Origin: Anaerolineales bacterium
Lineage (GTDB): Bacteria; Chloroflexota; Anaerolineae; Anaerolineales; Villigracilaceae
Assembly: GCA_019187665.1 (NCBI GenBank)
Contig: JABARH010000009.1
Span: 62,001-126,000 of the forward strand
Length of the DNA stretch: 64,000 nucleotides
Direction: 5' to 3'
Shown here: one piece after another, positions 15,679 through 25,234 of the stretch
Layout: every line of letters starts with the position of its first letter
How positions within the stretch are numbered: position 1 is the stretch's first letter
Translations under genes and position numbers: made by a program
The notes under the pieces: model-generated
Told to the model about the DNA's origin: nothing
What the model saw: only the letters and a program-made list of their open reading frames with translations
Database searches by the model: none

Positions 15679-17642
15679 TCCTCCTCCTTTTTTTCGGAGA
15701 CGATGTACGGCACGTCTGTGATGACGATGCCCGGCGTGGTTAAGAGTTCGTCGCGCAGGATGCCTGCGGTGTTGGTGTGCAGGGCTTTTTCCCACGGCGT
15801 GATCGAGACAAATTGAGGCACCACCACGGTGATGACTTCATTGGGCTGGCGCTGACTCACCAGGTCGTTGATGTAATCGAGCAAAGGCTCGATGAATTGA
15901 CGATAGGGAGAATCAAGCAAGACCAGGCGGACGCCGTCGCCCCACTTCTCCCATTTTTTCTGGAGTTTTTCCGCCTCGACCGGATCAATCAGGATGTGAA
16001 CGGCGGTAATATCGTCGGATAACATGCGCGCATATTTGAGCGCCTGAAGTGATCCGCGATGGATTCCGCTGAGAGGTACGATGACGCGGTGGCGCGGCGT
16101 GTGCGGCGCGGTCCCGCCGTAGTGTTCCAGCGAGAGTTTGGAGGCAACGTGACGGTAATGACGGTGGATGGCCCAAAAGATCGCGACCAGGATCGGTGTA
16201 AGCACCAGAACAATCCACGCGCCTTCCGCAAATTTGGTCACCGCAAAGATGAGCATGACCATACAGGTGGCGACGGCGCCGATTCCGTTGATGACCATCT
16301 TGACCGGCCAATGCCTGTCATAGTGCAGGGTCGAGCCGCGCTCCACCAATTCCTCGCCCGGCTTGATCCGCCCGCTCTTCCACCAGCGATGCGCCATGCC
16401 GCTTTGAGACAGGGTAAATGAGAGGAAAACGCCGATGGCATACAGAGGCACCAGCGCGGAGACACTGGCATCGAATAGGAAAATTAGCAGGGAAGCGATG
16501 ATCGAAAGACTGGCGATCCCATAAGAAAAAACAAGGCGACTTCCCTTAAAGGCAAGTTGGCGCGGCAAAAACCCGTCGTTGGCCACGAGAGCGCTAAGGC
16601 GCGGAAAATCGGCAAAGGCTGTATTGGCCGCCATGACCAGGATCAGTGTAGTGCCTAAAATTGTAATCAGATACATGATTCCCTGACCATTATAAATAGT
16701 GCGCGCGATCTGCGAGATGACTGTTTCCTCCTCGGAAGGCACCGCGCCCACATGTACGGCAAGATAGGTAATGGCCAGCAGGAGGCTTCCCAGAATACAC
16801 GCCATCCAGACCAGGGTGATTCCCGCATTTTTGCTGCGCGGCTCTTTGAATGCAGTGATACCGTTGGAGATGGCCTCCACACCGGTCAGCGAGGTTGTAC
16901 CGTTTGAAAACGCACGCAGGATCAAGAATAGGGTGATCGGGTGGAGCGTCTCGCTCTCGAAGTGCGGCGGGTTCATCACAGAGCCGAGATTGCCGGTCGC
17001 GAGACGGACCAGGCCGATACCCGCAGTCAGAAACATCATCGCCAGAAAGAAGTAGGTGGGGATGGCAAACGTGATGCCCGATTCCTTCACCCCACGCAGG
17101 TTGATGAGCATGATGAACATCACCATCGCCACCGCAATGACCGCGCGATACGGGAAAACATCCGGGTAGGCCGAAGCGATCTGTGCCACCCCGGAGGAAA
17201 TGGAGACAGCCACGGTCAGGATGTAATCGGTCAGGAGCGCCGCGCCCGCCACGAGCGCGGGAAATTCGCCGAGGTTATCGCGGGATACAATGTACGCGCC
17301 GCCGCCGCCCGGGTAGGCATGGATGGTTTGCTCATACGAAAGAGTCAGAATGGCAAGTAGAATGACGATTGCAAGCGCGAGCGGAAAGGCCAATCCCATG
17401 GCCTGGGTTCCAGCCACAGCCAGAATCAGCAACATCTCCTGTGGGCCGTACGCCACCGAAGACATTGCGTCTGAAGAGAACACTGCCAGCCCGATCGTTT
17501 TGCCGATCGTCTGGTGCGCCGCATCGGCGGTGGCAAGCGGGCGTCCGATCAGCCAGTGACCGAAGGACCAGCGCGGGGAATTTTTTGCCTTTCGATGAAT
17601 GATCGAAGAAGGGGGAAGCGGTTCAGGAGCAATGGTGGACAT
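15675..17642 (-). CDS. KimA-like APC-superfamily K+ symporter
   Basis: 655 residues. An APC-fold transporter with about 12 membrane segments and a C-terminal soluble USP-like domain (about residues 500-650). The motifs AVFSSDAMSSVAYGPQEML and YPGGGGAYIVSRDNLGE, plus DYILTVAVSISSG, closely match the KimA (YdaO) K+/H+ symporter, which I know from Bacillus subtilis. The two adjacent RCK genes support potassium as substrate. No ydaO-type c-di-AMP riboswitch fits in the 82-base upstream gap. A terminator hairpin lies between the upstream kinase gene and this start, which itself lacks an obvious Shine-Dalgarno site. A general amino-acid permease is the alternative. Confidence 0.8.
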   Translation of the reverse strand: MSTIAPEPLPPSSIIHRKAKNSPRWSFGHWLIGRPLATADAAHQTIGKTIGLAVFSSDAMSSVAYGPQEMLLILAVAGTQAMGLAFPLALAIVILLAILTLSYEQTIHAYPGGGGAYIVSRDNLGEFPALVAGAALLTDYILTVAVSISSGVAQIASAYPDVFPYRAVIAVAMVMFIMLINLRGVKESGITFAIPTYFFLAMMFLTAGIGLVRLATGNLGSVMNPPHFESETLHPITLFLILRAFSNGTTSLTGVEAISNGITAFKEPRSKNAGITLVWMACILGSLLLAITYLAVHVGAVPSEEETVISQIARTIYNGQGIMYLITILGTTLILVMAANTAFADFPRLSALVANDGFLPRQLAFKGSRLVFSYGIASLSIIASLLIFLFDASVSALVPLYAIGVFLSFTLSQSGMAHRWWKSGRIKPGEELVERGSTLHYDRHWPVKMVINGIGAVATCMVMLIFAVTKFAEGAWIVLVLTPILVAIFWAIHRHYRHVASKLSLEHYGGTAPHTPRHRVIVPLSGIHRGSLQALKYARMLSDDITAVHILIDPVEAEKLQKKWEKWGDGVRLVLLDSPYRQFIEPLLDYINDLVSQRQPNEVITVVVPQFVSITPWEKALHTNTAGILRDELLTTPGIVITDVPYIVSEKKEEE

Positions 17643-17662
17643 GCAAACTCAATTCGTTCACG

Positions 17663-17706
17663 AAAAAAATAGAACCCCTCCAAACGAGGGGGCGGGCGGT
17701 ATTATA
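17663..17706 (-). terminator. Terminator after the sensor kinase, with a -10-like box in front
   Basis: On the minus strand the stem CCCCTC-GTTTG-GAGGGG (17675-17691) is followed by a T-run (17663-17669). A TATAAT box lies just upstream at 17701-17706. If that box is a real promoter, the hairpin would form at the very start of the kimA leader and could act as an attenuator. Otherwise it is simply the terminator of the kinase gene. Confidence 0.7.
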
Positions 17707-17724
17707 TTCCAAATTTGCAGGGAA

Positions 17725-20700
17725 TCAGGATGGGGTTTCCTCTTTCGACTGTTTGAGCGGCGCCTGCAAAAAGAACGCGCTGCCCTTGCCCAGTTCGCTT
17801 TCCACCCAGGCTTTTCCGCCATGACGTTCCGCGATCGAACGGACGATCGCCAGTCCCAGCCCGGTGCCGTGTTGGGCGCGCGCCTCGCGTTGTTTGCCGC
17901 GATAGAACTTCTGGAACAAATGCGTCAGATCGCTGGGCGCAATGCCAATCCCATTGTCACGCACCTCGAAGAGCGCGTCCGCGCCGACGGCGCGCGCCCG
18001 CACCAGCACGCGCCCGCCGTTGGGCGTGTACTTGATGGAATTCTCCACCAGGTTATAGATGGCTTGATGGAGCAGGGCCTGGTCCGCTTCGAGCGTGACG
18101 GGCAGGGCCGGATCGGCCTCGGTCTTTAGCGTGATATTTTTCTGGCTGGCCTGCAATTGCAGCGCGCCCGTCACCCGTTCGAGAATATCACGCAATGAGA
18201 CATTTTCCACCTGCAGACCCACGCCGATCTCAATGCGACCAAGGTCGAGCAGGTTATTCACGAGCCGCGACATATTTTCAACACCGGAAATGATCTTGCG
18301 CACGTATCCCTGCTGCTGATCGTTCAACTCGCCGACCATCTCCAGCATGGTGGCGTAGCCGCGCATCAGCGTCAACGGTGAGCGCAGATCGTGACTCACG
18401 GTGGCGACAAATTCCGATTTGAGCGAATCCAACTCCTTGAAGTGGGTCACATCACGCAGCACACAGACGCGCCCGACGGGTCTACCCTCGGCTACAACGG
18501 ATGAGGTCGTGGCAAGGTAGGTGCGCCCGCCAGGGAAGACAATCTCTGCCGATTCTTTCGCGGACGGCGCGGCCTGCAACAGGTCGAGCAGAGAGCGTTG
18601 TTGGACCAGATCCGCGATGGGCTGGTCCTCGCTGGATTCGGCGCGCATGCCCAATAGTTTTTCAGCGGCGGGGTTGGCCAGCAGGAGGCGTTCCTGTGGG
18701 TCAATCACCAGCACCGGGTCCGGCGTGGAATGCAGGATGGCCTCCAATTGGCGGCGGCCCGCCTCCACGTTCAGGAAGAGATGCGCATTGGCGATGGCCA
18801 GCGCGGCCTGACCGGCGAGAGTCGTCATAAAGCGCGCGTCCGATTCGGCGAATGTGCGCGGCTGATTGTAGGCGACCCACATCACGCCGTAAAAGCGATT
18901 CTCGTGGCGCAGCGGAACGGCCAGCAGCGAGGCCGGCAGGGGCTGGTTCGGTTCGAGGTCGAGCGTGCGCGTACGCGCCACATTGGGCAGCACGATCCGC
19001 TCCTGTTGCTGGATCTGCCGCAAGATCGGCGGATCCATATGCGCGAAAATTTCGCTTGCGGGGCCGATGCCGAAGCGCGACGGCAGTTCGATGAAGGTCT
19101 TCGGTAAAATGGACGGGGAAAGCGCCACGCGTACCGCGTTCGCGCCGGTGTCCAGCGCGGCCTCCAGCACCGGCTGGACGGCGTCCTGCATTTCGAGACT
19201 GGAAGCCACACCCTGGCTGACAACCAGCAGGCGGTTTAATTCATCGAGACGCGCCTGTAAGCTGACGCGCATTTGCTCGAAAGCGCGGCGTAACTGACCC
19301 ACCTCGTCGGCGCTTTGCACAGCCAGAGGATGATCGAGTTTGCCCTGTGCGATTCGATTCGATTCGATCGCCAGGGTTTGCAGCGAGCGTGTGACGCCGC
19401 GCAGGCCAAGCCGCAATGAGATCAACGCAATGGCCGCCAGCAGGATGATCATGATCGAGAGTGGCGTGGCAATTCTCAGTGAAAATTGCTGGGCCTGCCA
19501 GGCGGGGATGGTGAGCGCCACGGCCCAGTCGTGACCGGGTGCGGGCTGATAGTAAATGAATTGGCGCGTGCCGTCGGACGCGGTATCGGTGGTGAAGTTT
19601 GCTGCGGCGCCGCGTACCCCGTCATACGTGGTCATCACCTGCGCGGCGTTGGGATGGTATAGGATCATGCCGCGCTCGTCCATCAACAGGCCGCTTCCTT
19701 CCAACCCGGCCATATCTTGCAGGCTGCCAATGATGGGCTGCATGAGCGGATTGGTGCCGAGATCAGTACGGCCGATGAGAATGCGCTGGACGGTCTGGTG
19801 CGCGTCTTTAACAGCGGCAAGAAACGAGATGCGCGCCGCGCCGCTCCCCTGCGCGGCGGGTGGAATGCTGTAGTTCTGCGAAGGCACGCCGTTGACTGCG
19901 AATTTGATTCCGGCGTCCTCCTCTGGAAAAGGCTGAAATTGCGCCAGCGCTTCCTGTGGGTACCCGCCGACCGCCACACGCGTGGCCGCGTCGAGAACGA
20001 TCATCTGGTCAAAGTACGGGTTGGCGTGCATGGCCTCAGAGAGTATCGCCGACAAGTCCGCGCCGGAGGCGGTGAGCAGGCGCGGATCGGATGCGGCCTG
20101 CGAGGCGAGGGTCTGTCCTGTTTCAAGGAAGAAGGGAACCGACTGCGCTGCGGATTGGGCCGCGCCATAAAGGCGGTCTTCCAGCATTTCGCGCGCGGCA
20201 CGTCCGGCCACCACCCAGTCGCCGATGAGCAGGGTGAGTAAGAGCATGGAGATGAGTGTGCCGGTATTGTAGAGGAAGCGGGTTTCGAGGCTGGCTTCTG
20301 CGGGCGAGGGCTGGAGCGGCAGATCGCGTCCCCAGGCGGATGGGAAAAAAAACACCAGTAATTGCAGGAGGGTCCCGCCGATGAGCATCTCACCTGCAAA
20401 GGCGAGCGCGGCCGGACCGGCGTTGCTGATGGCGTAGTCGAGGCGCACCGCCGGGTTGCCCGGCGCGCCAAAAAACGCTCCCACAAGATAAATGAGAGTA
20501 TGCAGGGGAATGAGCAGTAACGCGCTGGCCAGCGGCTGGCGGATGATGCGATAGGAGATCGTGCGATATCGCTGGCGCATGTTGGCCGCGAAGATGGACG
20601 CCAGAAAGGCCAGATCCACGATGCTGAAAAGACTGTGCGTGTCCCAGGCGCCGCGCAGCAGACCGGCGAACGCGCCCAACGCGGCCGCGCCAAACGGGCC

Positions 20701-21021
20701 AAGCGGCCCCGCGGCCAGCATCCACGGCACAGAAGAGAAAACCATCGTGGCCGGGGGGCGCGGTTCCACCGGCAGGCCTGGCACTGGAAGCGCCGCGCCC
20801 GCCGGCAGGCGGACGCCTAAAAACAGGTTGAGCAATGGAACGAGCAGGAAGAGACCGAAAAAAATTCCCCAAAAGCGACCCTTGACCGGCGGCTGGAAGG
20901 CGCGCCAGTAGCGCAGGTTCGCGCCGATCAGCCCCACGAACACGAACCAGACAACCCAACCCAGCAGGGTGGGCGCGGCCATGCGAAACATGCCATCGAG
21001 CAGGGAACCGATGAATTCCAT
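17725..21021 (-). CDS. Large membrane sensor histidine kinase (Cache-HAMP-GAF-PAS-HisKA-HATPase)
   Basis: 1098 residues. The N-terminal six to seven membrane segments span about residues 10-225. An extracytoplasmic double-Cache-like sensor follows (about 270-510), then a membrane segment (IATPLSIMIILLAAIALISL). The cytoplasmic part has HAMP (about 540-590), GAF (about 600-750), PAS (about 765-830), HisKA (H-box VSHDLRSPLTLMRGYATML) and HATPase with N-box NLVENSIKYT, G1 VRDNGIGIAP and G2 GTGLGLAIV. The GAF and PAS domains suggest integration of a small-ligand or redox signal. There is no adjacent response regulator, so it is an orphan kinase. It is followed by the K+ transport operon, but a link is not shown. 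Confidence 0.88.
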   Translation of the reverse strand: MEFIGSLLDGMFRMAAPTLLGWVVWFVFVGLIGANLRYWRAFQPPVKGRFWGIFFGLFLLVPLLNLFLGVRLPAGAALPVPGLPVEPRPPATMVFSSVPWMLAAGPLGPFGAAALGAFAGLLRGAWDTHSLFSIVDLAFLASIFAANMRQRYRTISYRIIRQPLASALLLIPLHTLIYLVGAFFGAPGNPAVRLDYAISNAGPAALAFAGEMLIGGTLLQLLVFFFPSAWGRDLPLQPSPAEASLETRFLYNTGTLISMLLLTLLIGDWVVAGRAAREMLEDRLYGAAQSAAQSVPFFLETGQTLASQAASDPRLLTASGADLSAILSEAMHANPYFDQMIVLDAATRVAVGGYPQEALAQFQPFPEEDAGIKFAVNGVPSQNYSIPPAAQGSGAARISFLAAVKDAHQTVQRILIGRTDLGTNPLMQPIIGSLQDMAGLEGSGLLMDERGMILYHPNAAQVMTTYDGVRGAAANFTTDTASDGTRQFIYYQPAPGHDWAVALTIPAWQAQQFSLRIATPLSIMIILLAAIALISLRLGLRGVTRSLQTLAIESNRIAQGKLDHPLAVQSADEVGQLRRAFEQMRVSLQARLDELNRLLVVSQGVASSLEMQDAVQPVLEAALDTGANAVRVALSPSILPKTFIELPSRFGIGPASEIFAHMDPPILRQIQQQERIVLPNVARTRTLDLEPNQPLPASLLAVPLRHENRFYGVMWVAYNQPRTFAESDARFMTTLAGQAALAIANAHLFLNVEAGRRQLEAILHSTPDPVLVIDPQERLLLANPAAEKLLGMRAESSEDQPIADLVQQRSLLDLLQAAPSAKESAEIVFPGGRTYLATTSSVVAEGRPVGRVCVLRDVTHFKELDSLKSEFVATVSHDLRSPLTLMRGYATMLEMVGELNDQQQGYVRKIISGVENMSRLVNNLLDLGRIEIGVGLQVENVSLRDILERVTGALQLQASQKNITLKTEADPALPVTLEADQALLHQAIYNLVENSIKYTPNGGRVLVRARAVGADALFEVRDNGIGIAPSDLTHLFQKFYRGKQREARAQHGTGLGLAIVRSIAERHGGKAWVESELGKGSAFFLQAPLKQSKEETPS

Positions 21022-21035
21022 GGAAAGATGAGCCG

Positions 21036-21041
21036 ATTATA
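21036..21041 (-). promoter_or_regulatory. -10 box of the sensor kinase gene
   Basis: TATAAT on the minus strand, 14 bases before the ATG at 21021, implying a leader of roughly 7 bases. No convincing -35. Confidence 0.4.
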
Positions 21042-21157
21042 GTCTTAATTGATTTGTAAGGGCCGACATTTCAAAATTGCAGGGCTGGGGTTCGTAAACT
21101 ATTCGTTCAGGACGGTTATTCCCCGATATCTGCGCTCTTTGCGATTCGGTTTTCTTT

Positions 21158-21886
21158 TTATTCTGCCCGGTACATGCCTTGATATTCAAGCGGCAGGAGG
21201 TTTGCCAGTTCACGCATGATGCGTTCTGTGCCGCGGCGCAGGCTTTCGTGGCGGTCGCCCCCGGGTTCGAGACGGAACGGTTTGCCAACGGTCATGCTGA
21301 CTGACGGGCGTTTTCCCCAAAGTTTAAAGTTGCCGATGCGCGGATGCTCCGTGCCGGTCACCGTAATGGGAATGAGCGGCGCATCCGCTTTGAGCGCGAG
21401 GAATGCGGCGCCGTCCAATCCCTGCTCCAAGCCTCCAAGCAGACTCTCGCGTCCCTCTGGGGCGATGGAGACGAAGCGACCCAACTTCAACGCATCCAGC
21501 GCGCAGGCCAGGGCGCGGCGGTCTGGGCGACCACGATGCAGCCAGATCACGCCGTACAGGTCACCCAACACGCCAACCCAGGGTAGGTCGTCGTGCAGGT
21601 TGCTCGCGCCGAGGATGTCAACCCTGCGCGTGGGAATCTGGGAGAGGATCACCGCGATGTCGGCATCGCCGAGGTGATTTAAGACGATCAAGCCCGGTCC
21701 ATGTGTGGGAAAATTTTCAAGCCCGCGCACGGTGAGCCGTGTCCGCGCAAAGATCAGCAGGCGCGAAAGAACCACTAATCCCCAACGCGCCATGCGGCGT
21801 TTCAACGTGTATTCGGGCAGGCGCGTCAGCTCGGGCTGGTATTTTTCCGCAAAGGGTTTAGGAGGGAGCGACGGCTGATTCTGCAT
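21158..21886 (-). CDS. 1-acyl-sn-glycerol-3-phosphate acyltransferase family protein (second)
   Basis: 242 residues. PlsC-family acyltransferase: catalytic HX4D in LIVLNHLGDADIAV, substrate-binding APEGRESLLGG (the EGxR-type motif) and a downstream APLIPITVTGTEHP block. These enzymes acylate lysophosphatidate or related lysolipids at the membrane. The start at 21886 has GCGGAG just upstream and overlaps the previous acyltransferase gene by 29 bases. It is a divergent paralogue of its neighbour, so they may act on different acyl acceptors. Confidence 0.82.
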   Translation of the reverse strand: MQNQPSLPPKPFAEKYQPELTRLPEYTLKRRMARWGLVVLSRLLIFARTRLTVRGLENFPTHGPGLIVLNHLGDADIAVILSQIPTRRVDILGASNLHDDLPWVGVLGDLYGVIWLHRGRPDRRALACALDALKLGRFVSIAPEGRESLLGGLEQGLDGAAFLALKADAPLIPITVTGTEHPRIGNFKLWGKRPSVSMTVGKPFRLEPGGDRHESLRRGTERIMRELANLLPLEYQGMYRAE

Positions 21887-22541
21887 AGACTCCGCGATAT
21901 TCCTCCGGCAACAAACCGGCAATATGACTCATCACCAGGTCGGCGTTGTGCTGGCGCGTTTCCTGCCGCGCCGCGCCTTGTTCAACCGCTGGAAGATGAA
22001 AGGGTTTGCCGATGCGCATTTCCAACGGCGGGCGTTCGCCGCGCATTGCCCTCCGCCAATAATCGTCCGTTGTGCCGACCAGCCCGACAGGGATGACCGG
22101 CACGCGAGTCTTTTCCACGATGTAGGCAATGCCGGGCTTGGCGCGCCGCATGGCGGTGACATGCGTGCGCCCGCCCTCCGGCGCGATCAACAACGGCTTG
22201 CCGGATCGGATTACGCGCAAGACCCATTCGATCACCGCGCGATCGTAATCGCCGCGATGCACCGGCGTCACGCCGTACAGACGGAGCAGTTGACCCTGCC
22301 CCGGTTTGTCGAAGACATCCGACGCGCCGATGATCTCCAGCGCTTCGGGCCAAAACGAAGCCGCGAACGGCGGATCGAAGATCGAAATATGATTCGTCGC
22401 CGCGATGTACGGCGATCCCAACGGCACATTTTCGCGCCCCAAAATTTTCACGGGCGATAACGCGTGAAAGACGCCGCGGCAAATCGTCCTCATTGCGGAT
22501 CTCGTCAGACGCACACGCCAGGGAACACGCTCGTCAGCCAT
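21858..22541 (-). CDS. plsC: 1-acyl-sn-glycerol-3-phosphate acyltransferase
   Basis: 227 residues. PlsC motifs in order: HX4D as YIAATNHISIFDPPF, GVTPVHRGDYDR, APEGGRTHVTAM and VPVIPVGLVGT. It catalyses acylation of lysophosphatidate to phosphatidate. The 5' end overlaps the cmk stop by eight bases, and the cmk-plsC order is a familiar bacterial arrangement. A hydrophobic stretch is weak, suggesting monotopic membrane attachment. Confidence 0.85.
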   Translation of the reverse strand: MADERVPWRVRLTRSAMRTICRGVFHALSPVKILGRENVPLGSPYIAATNHISIFDPPFAASFWPEALEIIGASDVFDKPGQGQLLRLYGVTPVHRGDYDRAVIEWVLRVIRSGKPLLIAPEGGRTHVTAMRRAKPGIAYIVEKTRVPVIPVGLVGTTDDYWRRAMRGERPPLEMRIGKPFHLPAVEQGAARQETRQHNADLVMSHIAGLLPEEYRGVYAESAVAPS

Positions 22542-23214
22542 TGCAAAGAATCAGCACCTGTTGAAAAACATCCTCCGCCCGCATGCCATCCGAGTGGATC
22601 AAAATCGCATCTTCGGCGGGACGCAATGGCGCAACCGCGCGGGTCGAGTCGATGCGGTCGCGTTCGCGCACCTTTGCGAGAATCTCCTCGTAATCCGCCT
22701 CGCCGCCGCGCGCGAGGATCTCTTCGTATCTTCGGCGCGAGCGCTCCTCGGCGGAAGCGTCGAGATAAATTTTAAGATCCGCTTCGGGCAAAACCACCGT
22801 GCCGATATCGCGCCCCACCATCACAACCTTTCCACGCTGACCGATGCGCCGTTGCTGTTGACTCAACGCCGAGCGCACCCCGGCATAGGCAGACACAACG
22901 GAGACTTGCGCTTCGACTTGCGGAGCGCGCACCTCCCAGGTGATATCGCGCCCCTCAATGTGGACATCGCATGCGCGTCCATCCGACTGCGAGGCGGGCG
23001 CCACCTCGATATGTGTCTCCTCGGTCAGGCGTGTCACCGCGCCCTCGTCGTGGATGTTGATTCTTTGTTGCAATGCCAGCCAGGTCACCGCGCGATACAT
23101 TACGCCGGTGTCGAAAAATAAATAACCGAGTGAATCGGCGAGGCGTTTTCCGATGGTGGATTTGCCGGATGCGGCGGGACCGTCTATGGCGATGATGGAG
23201 GGGGGAGGGGTCAT
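22534..23214 (-). CDS. cmk: Cytidylate kinase
   Basis: 226 residues. P-loop IDGPAASGKSTIGKRLAD, then YLFFDTGVMYRAVTWLAL, GRDIGTVVLPEADLKIYLDAS and RDRIDSTRAVAPLRPAEDA. These are the full set of CMP/dCMP kinase motifs. It phosphorylates CMP and dCMP with ATP. It is first in the cmk-plsC-plsC operon. The region upstream of its ATG is entirely repeat sequence, and no promoter or Shine-Dalgarno site could be picked out there. Confidence 0.95.
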   Translation of the reverse strand: MTPPPSIIAIDGPAASGKSTIGKRLADSLGYLFFDTGVMYRAVTWLALQQRINIHDEGAVTRLTEETHIEVAPASQSDGRACDVHIEGRDITWEVRAPQVEAQVSVVSAYAGVRSALSQQQRRIGQRGKVVMVGRDIGTVVLPEADLKIYLDASAEERSRRRYEEILARGGEADYEEILAKVRERDRIDSTRAVAPLRPAEDAILIHSDGMRAEDVFQQVLILCNG

Positions 23215-23337
23215 TAGTGATCAGCTATCGGTGAACAGTGTGTGATGGGAGTTTCATGTTTCAAGTTTCAAGTTACGTGTGTACCTGTCTACGTGTGTAC
23301 CTGTCTACGTGTGTACCTGTGTCCTTGCTACGGTCGC
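23215..23337. repeat. Composite heptamer/octamer tract between cmk and the GT39-like gene
   Basis: Plus-strand order: degenerate GATCAGC/CGGTGAA heptamers, then TTTCAAG heptamers, then octamers of the ACGTGTGT/ACCTGTCT type. It fills the whole gap from the cmk ATG to the stop codon of the next gene. Confidence 0.85.
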
Positions 23338-25190
23338 GTGTCAACGAACAGATTATCACGCGCCCAGAGGATGATGGTCTCGGAGGTGGAGGGAAGTTCG
23401 CGCAGGGTGAGCCAGCGAATGGTGTTGAATGGACGGGCATCCCAGGCGTGGAATTGACGCCACGAAAAATCCTGCCCGCGATAGGAGGCGGAAAGTTGCA
23501 GTGTCTGTTGCAGAGGCGTGATGACGAGCGCAGGGGAGGAGGTTACGTCAAGTGCGGCGGCCTGTTGCGGGTTATGGAAGCGAAGCGCCCAAACGAGGGC
23601 GGGAGAGTCAATGCCCTGGATCAAAACGGGCAGGGCATGCGCGTCGCCAGTGGCCCACTCTGAAATATCGTCTGCGGTTTGGGCGAGCAGGTCGGCTTGC
23701 GCGAGGCGGGGAGATGCATCCCATACTTCGGCGGCGTTGGGGTTGCGAAGCCCGCTGGCGCCCCAGGCCGCGCCGAGCGTGTAAAGGCCGAGCATGATCC
23801 CCGCGCCCCAGGCTGCGCCGCTGCGCGCGATGGCCGCAGACCAGCCAAAGCCCACCAATATGAGGCTGAGCAACACAAGCAGGATCGCGCCGAAGAACAG
23901 GGAGAGGCGCGCGTTGGCCTGCGCGGAGGGGAAGGGGGTGTAATACATCTGGGTTAAATCCACCCAGGCAAAAGCCAGCAGGATGATGGTGAAGGCGATT
24001 ACGCCCGCAGTTTCGAGACGGTCTTCGGGAAGAATGTGAAGATGGCGTGACAGTTCGAGCGCGGCGAGAGTCCACAATGGGATGAGCATCCAAACGAGGT
24101 CTGCGGGTTGGCGCGCGGGATAGGCAACGGCGAGCAGGAATGCGGCCACCGCCCAAATGCCAAGAAGGAGAAGTTGACGATCCCCAGTCCACCAGCTGCG
24201 CGCGATGGCGATGAGCGCGAAGACGATGCCGAGCAGTTGGTATACGCCCAGCGCCAGGAATAGCCGCGAGACTGGGACGAGCGAAGGCGTTGTCCAGCCG
24301 CTGAGGTATGCGGGAAGCGAGGCGAGCCATGCGCCGAGTCCCTGCGGGGTGAGGAGGAAGAGGGAGGAGGTGAGGAGCAGGGTGGCGAGGAGAGCAGTAA
24401 TCAGTGATCGGTAATCAGTGATCAGTGTCGAAGTGTCGGGTGTCGAAGTGTCAGGTGTCAGGTGCGAGGTTTCAGGTGTCAGGTGCGAGGTTTCAGGTGT
24501 CAGGTGTGAGGTTTCAGGTGTCAGGTGCGAGGTTTCAGGTGTCAGGTGTGAAGTGCCAGGTGTTGATGTGTCAGACTCGTCTTCCGTGTGTACGTGTGTA
24601 CCTGTATACGTGTGTACCTGTGTACCTGTATCCTTACGAGCCGACATGAACTGACTCAGCATCCATGCGAGGAGAATGCCGAGTAGGCCAGTCCAGAGCG
24701 CGGGTCCCGAAAGAAGCGCGAAGGCGGCGAAGATGCCCGCGAGGGTGGATCGGCGGCGGAGGAGGAATCCAGCCGCGAAGATGGTGAAGGTCAGCGCGAG
24801 GATGGAACTGCCTGCCTGACGCGAGAGGGCGACGAGGGCTGGGTCTATGGCGAAGAAAAATGCAAGGATGACCGCTGGGCGGATTTTTAGTTTTTCACGA
24901 AAGAGGGCGGGGGCGAGGGCAAGGGCGCTTCCAACCAGTGCGGGAATGAAGCGCGCAAGAAAGTTGGTGGAGCCGAAGATAAAAAATAGGATCGCGCTGA
25001 AGTTGATGTACGCGACATTGGAAGCCAGCGCGGGTTTTGCCCCTTGTGAGATCTGTAATGCTTGAAGCGCGAGCGATGCTTCGGAATCAGTCAGCGGAAG
25101 TTTGCCGAGGAGCAGGAAGCGCATTCCGAGGGCGAGGATAAAGGCAATACTGTATGCGATTGTTTCCTTGCGGGAGGGGCGGGAGTCCAT
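23328..25190 (-). CDS. Multi-spanning GT39-like membrane glycosyltransferase with repeat insertion
   Basis: 620 residues, about 12 or more hydrophobic segments. The start resembles ArnT/PMT-type GT39 proteins: an N-terminal membrane helix followed by the loop LLLGKLPLTDSEASLALQALQ. This loop carries an acidic pair where the family has its catalytic Asp/Glu. Such enzymes move sugars from polyprenyl-phosphate donors on the outer face of the membrane. Residues about 183-265 are encoded by repeats: GTQVHTYTGTHVHT, then a TSHLTPE ladder, then LITDYRSLIT. They lie between two membrane segments and keep the frame. The start ATG follows an extended -10 box by six bases. The acceptor is unknown. Confidence 0.7.
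   Translation of the reverse strand: MDSRPSRKETIAYSIAFILALGMRFLLLGKLPLTDSEASLALQALQISQGAKPALASNVAYINFSAILFFIFGSTNFLARFIPALVGSALALAPALFREKLKIRPAVILAFFFAIDPALVALSRQAGSSILALTFTIFAAGFLLRRRSTLAGIFAAFALLSGPALWTGLLGILLAWMLSQFMSARKDTGTQVHTYTGTHVHTEDESDTSTPGTSHLTPETSHLTPETSHLTPETSHLTPETSHLTPDTSTPDTSTLITDYRSLITALLATLLLTSSLFLLTPQGLGAWLASLPAYLSGWTTPSLVPVSRLFLALGVYQLLGIVFALIAIARSWWTGDRQLLLLGIWAVAAFLLAVAYPARQPADLVWMLIPLWTLAALELSRHLHILPEDRLETAGVIAFTIILLAFAWVDLTQMYYTPFPSAQANARLSLFFGAILLVLLSLILVGFGWSAAIARSGAAWGAGIMLGLYTLGAAWGASGLRNPNAAEVWDASPRLAQADLLAQTADDISEWATGDAHALPVLIQGIDSPALVWALRFHNPQQAAALDVTSSPALVITPLQQTLQLSASYRGQDFSWRQFHAWDARPFNTIRWLTLRELPSTSETIILWARDNLFVDTRP
24395..24634. repeat. In-frame composite repeat tract inside the GT39-like gene
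   Basis: Plus-strand order: CAGTAAT/CAGTGAT heptamers, then a 21-base higher-order unit made of CAGGTGT, CAGGTGC and GAGGTTT repeated about four to five times, then octamers (ACGTGTGT, ACCTGTAT). Read on the minus strand in the gene frame it gives a seven-residue repeat TSHLTPE. Confidence 0.92.
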
Positions 25191-25196
25191 GCGGCA

Positions 25197-25202
25197 ATTT
25201 TA
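25197..25202 (-). promoter_or_regulatory. Extended -10 box of the GT39-like gene, leaderless layout
   Basis: TGC-TAAAAT on the minus strand, then six bases and the ATG at 25190. Confidence 0.5.
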
Positions 25203-25234
25203 GCATGAATGAGTTGGAGGATGGATTCGTAAAA

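Noticed and set aside
17643..17724. ydaO-type c-di-AMP riboswitch before the KimA-like gene
   Set aside because: The 82-base gap is too short for the known riboswitch and is explained by a terminator hairpin and a -10-like box.
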